Of a stretch of 64,000 nt of DNA, positions 63,710-64,000 are shown one piece after another. Position 1 is the first letter of the stretch; each line of letters starts with the position of its first letter. Below the pieces are notes generated by a model. The model ran no database searches. It was not told the origin of the DNA and worked only from the letters and a program-made list of their open reading frames with translations. The translations under genes were made by a program, and so were the position numbers. Source of the stretch: Catalinimonas sp038039535 (lineage in GTDB: Bacteria > Bacteroidota > Bacteroidia > Cytophagales > Cyclobacteriaceae); the NCBI RefSeq assembly GCF_038039535.1, contig NZ_JBBPHP010000020.1, forward strand, positions 1 to 64,000, given 5' to 3'.

Positions 63710-64000
63710 TTAAACTTCAGGCAGTTTCCAGGGAAGTCTGTAGTGGGCTTTAGTCAGTTTTTCAACTTCTTCGTCATGTTGCACAGTGTTGGTTTTTTCA
63801 TCCCAAAAGACCTTTTTACCACTTCTGTAAGCGATGTTGCCCAACTCTGCATTGATTGCCGCTGCCCTCCCCATTTCAATAGTACAGTTGTTCTGCTGAC
63901 GACTTTTGATGCAATCCAAAAAATTAAGGGTATGTGCATCAAGCCCATTGCCATTACTTGACTGCACAGGTAACGCATCCATCAAGTACTTACCATTTTC
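63710..64000 (-). CDS. Gfo/Idh/MocA-family oxidoreductase, 3' end only
   Basis: The frame runs from the right window edge (ENGKYLMDALPVQSS) to the stop at 63710, about 96 residues. The stretch LDAHTLNFLDCIKSRQQ then MGRAAAINAELGNIAYRSGK is the C-terminal part of Bacteroidota Gfo/Idh/MocA dehydrogenases, with the helix that follows the sugar-binding domain. The NAD-binding N-terminus lies outside the window, so the start and any Tat signal cannot be judged. Apparent Met starts inside the fragment are internal. Confidence 0.75.
   Translation of the reverse strand, partial: ENGKYLMDALPVQSSNGNGLDAHTLNFLDCIKSRQQNNCTIEMGRAAAINAELGNIAYRSGKKVFWDEKTNTVQHDEEVEKLTKAHYRLPWKLPEV

Noticed and set aside
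1..64000. CRISPR array or phage genes
   Set aside because: No regularly spaced repeats, no cas-like or phage structural proteins were seen.

Overview
The window reads as a Bacteroidota chromosome, most likely a Cytophagales-type heterotroph. The indicators are an ECF sigma/FecR/SusC/SusD polysaccharide locus with a sulfatase, an RND efflux operon with lipoprotein adaptor and outer-membrane factor, a CE15-type esterase, LytS/LytTR signalling, many lipoproteins, and AT-rich spacers without clear Shine-Dalgarno sequences. I could not compare it with any database, so the taxonomic call is inference.

Left part (1-10541) is accessory DNA. It has a serine recombinase remnant, a frameshifted WGR-domain gene, a secreted TPR-CHAT protease-like gene divergent from a FecR-like/CHASE2 gene pair, two lipoproteins, an IS5-family element (863 bp, TAA target duplication) and a decayed IS630-family element (1231 bp, TA duplication). 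It ends at a 22-base copy of the 3' end of a tRNA-Asp, followed at once by a strong terminator. That is the expected scar of an element integrated into tRNA-Asp, so the material to its left may be an integrated island.

Centre: 10852-17134 is an RND efflux operon (adaptor, pump, outer-membrane factor) with a palindromic operator overlapping its probable promoter. 17588-30282 is a 14-gene, single-strand [NiFe]-hydrogenase operon: small and large subunits, maturation protease, two small unknown proteins, a TPR protein, HypA-B-F-C-D-E, a six-repeat NHL propeller and a small His-rich membrane protein. The small subunit has no Tat signal and lacks fourth ligands at two iron-sulfur clusters, as expected for the group 2a (Huc-like) uptake enzymes. 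30634-40156 is a polysaccharide-utilisation operon (ECF sigma, FecR, SusC, SusD, sulfatase, TIM-barrel isomerase) closed by an intrinsic terminator.

Right part (40524-64000) holds a Tat-exported molybdenum hydroxylase pair, secreted hydrolases (PHB-depolymerase-like esterase, dienelactone hydrolase, GH3, S9 peptidase, sialate O-acetylesterase, CE15 esterase), TerB and VOC proteins, DoxX, a second Tat-exported TIM-barrel isomerase, an outer-membrane beta-barrel protein divergent from a LytS/LytTR two-component pair with direct-repeat operators between them, a polytopic membrane protein and the end of a Gfo/Idh/MocA oxidoreductase cut by the window edge.
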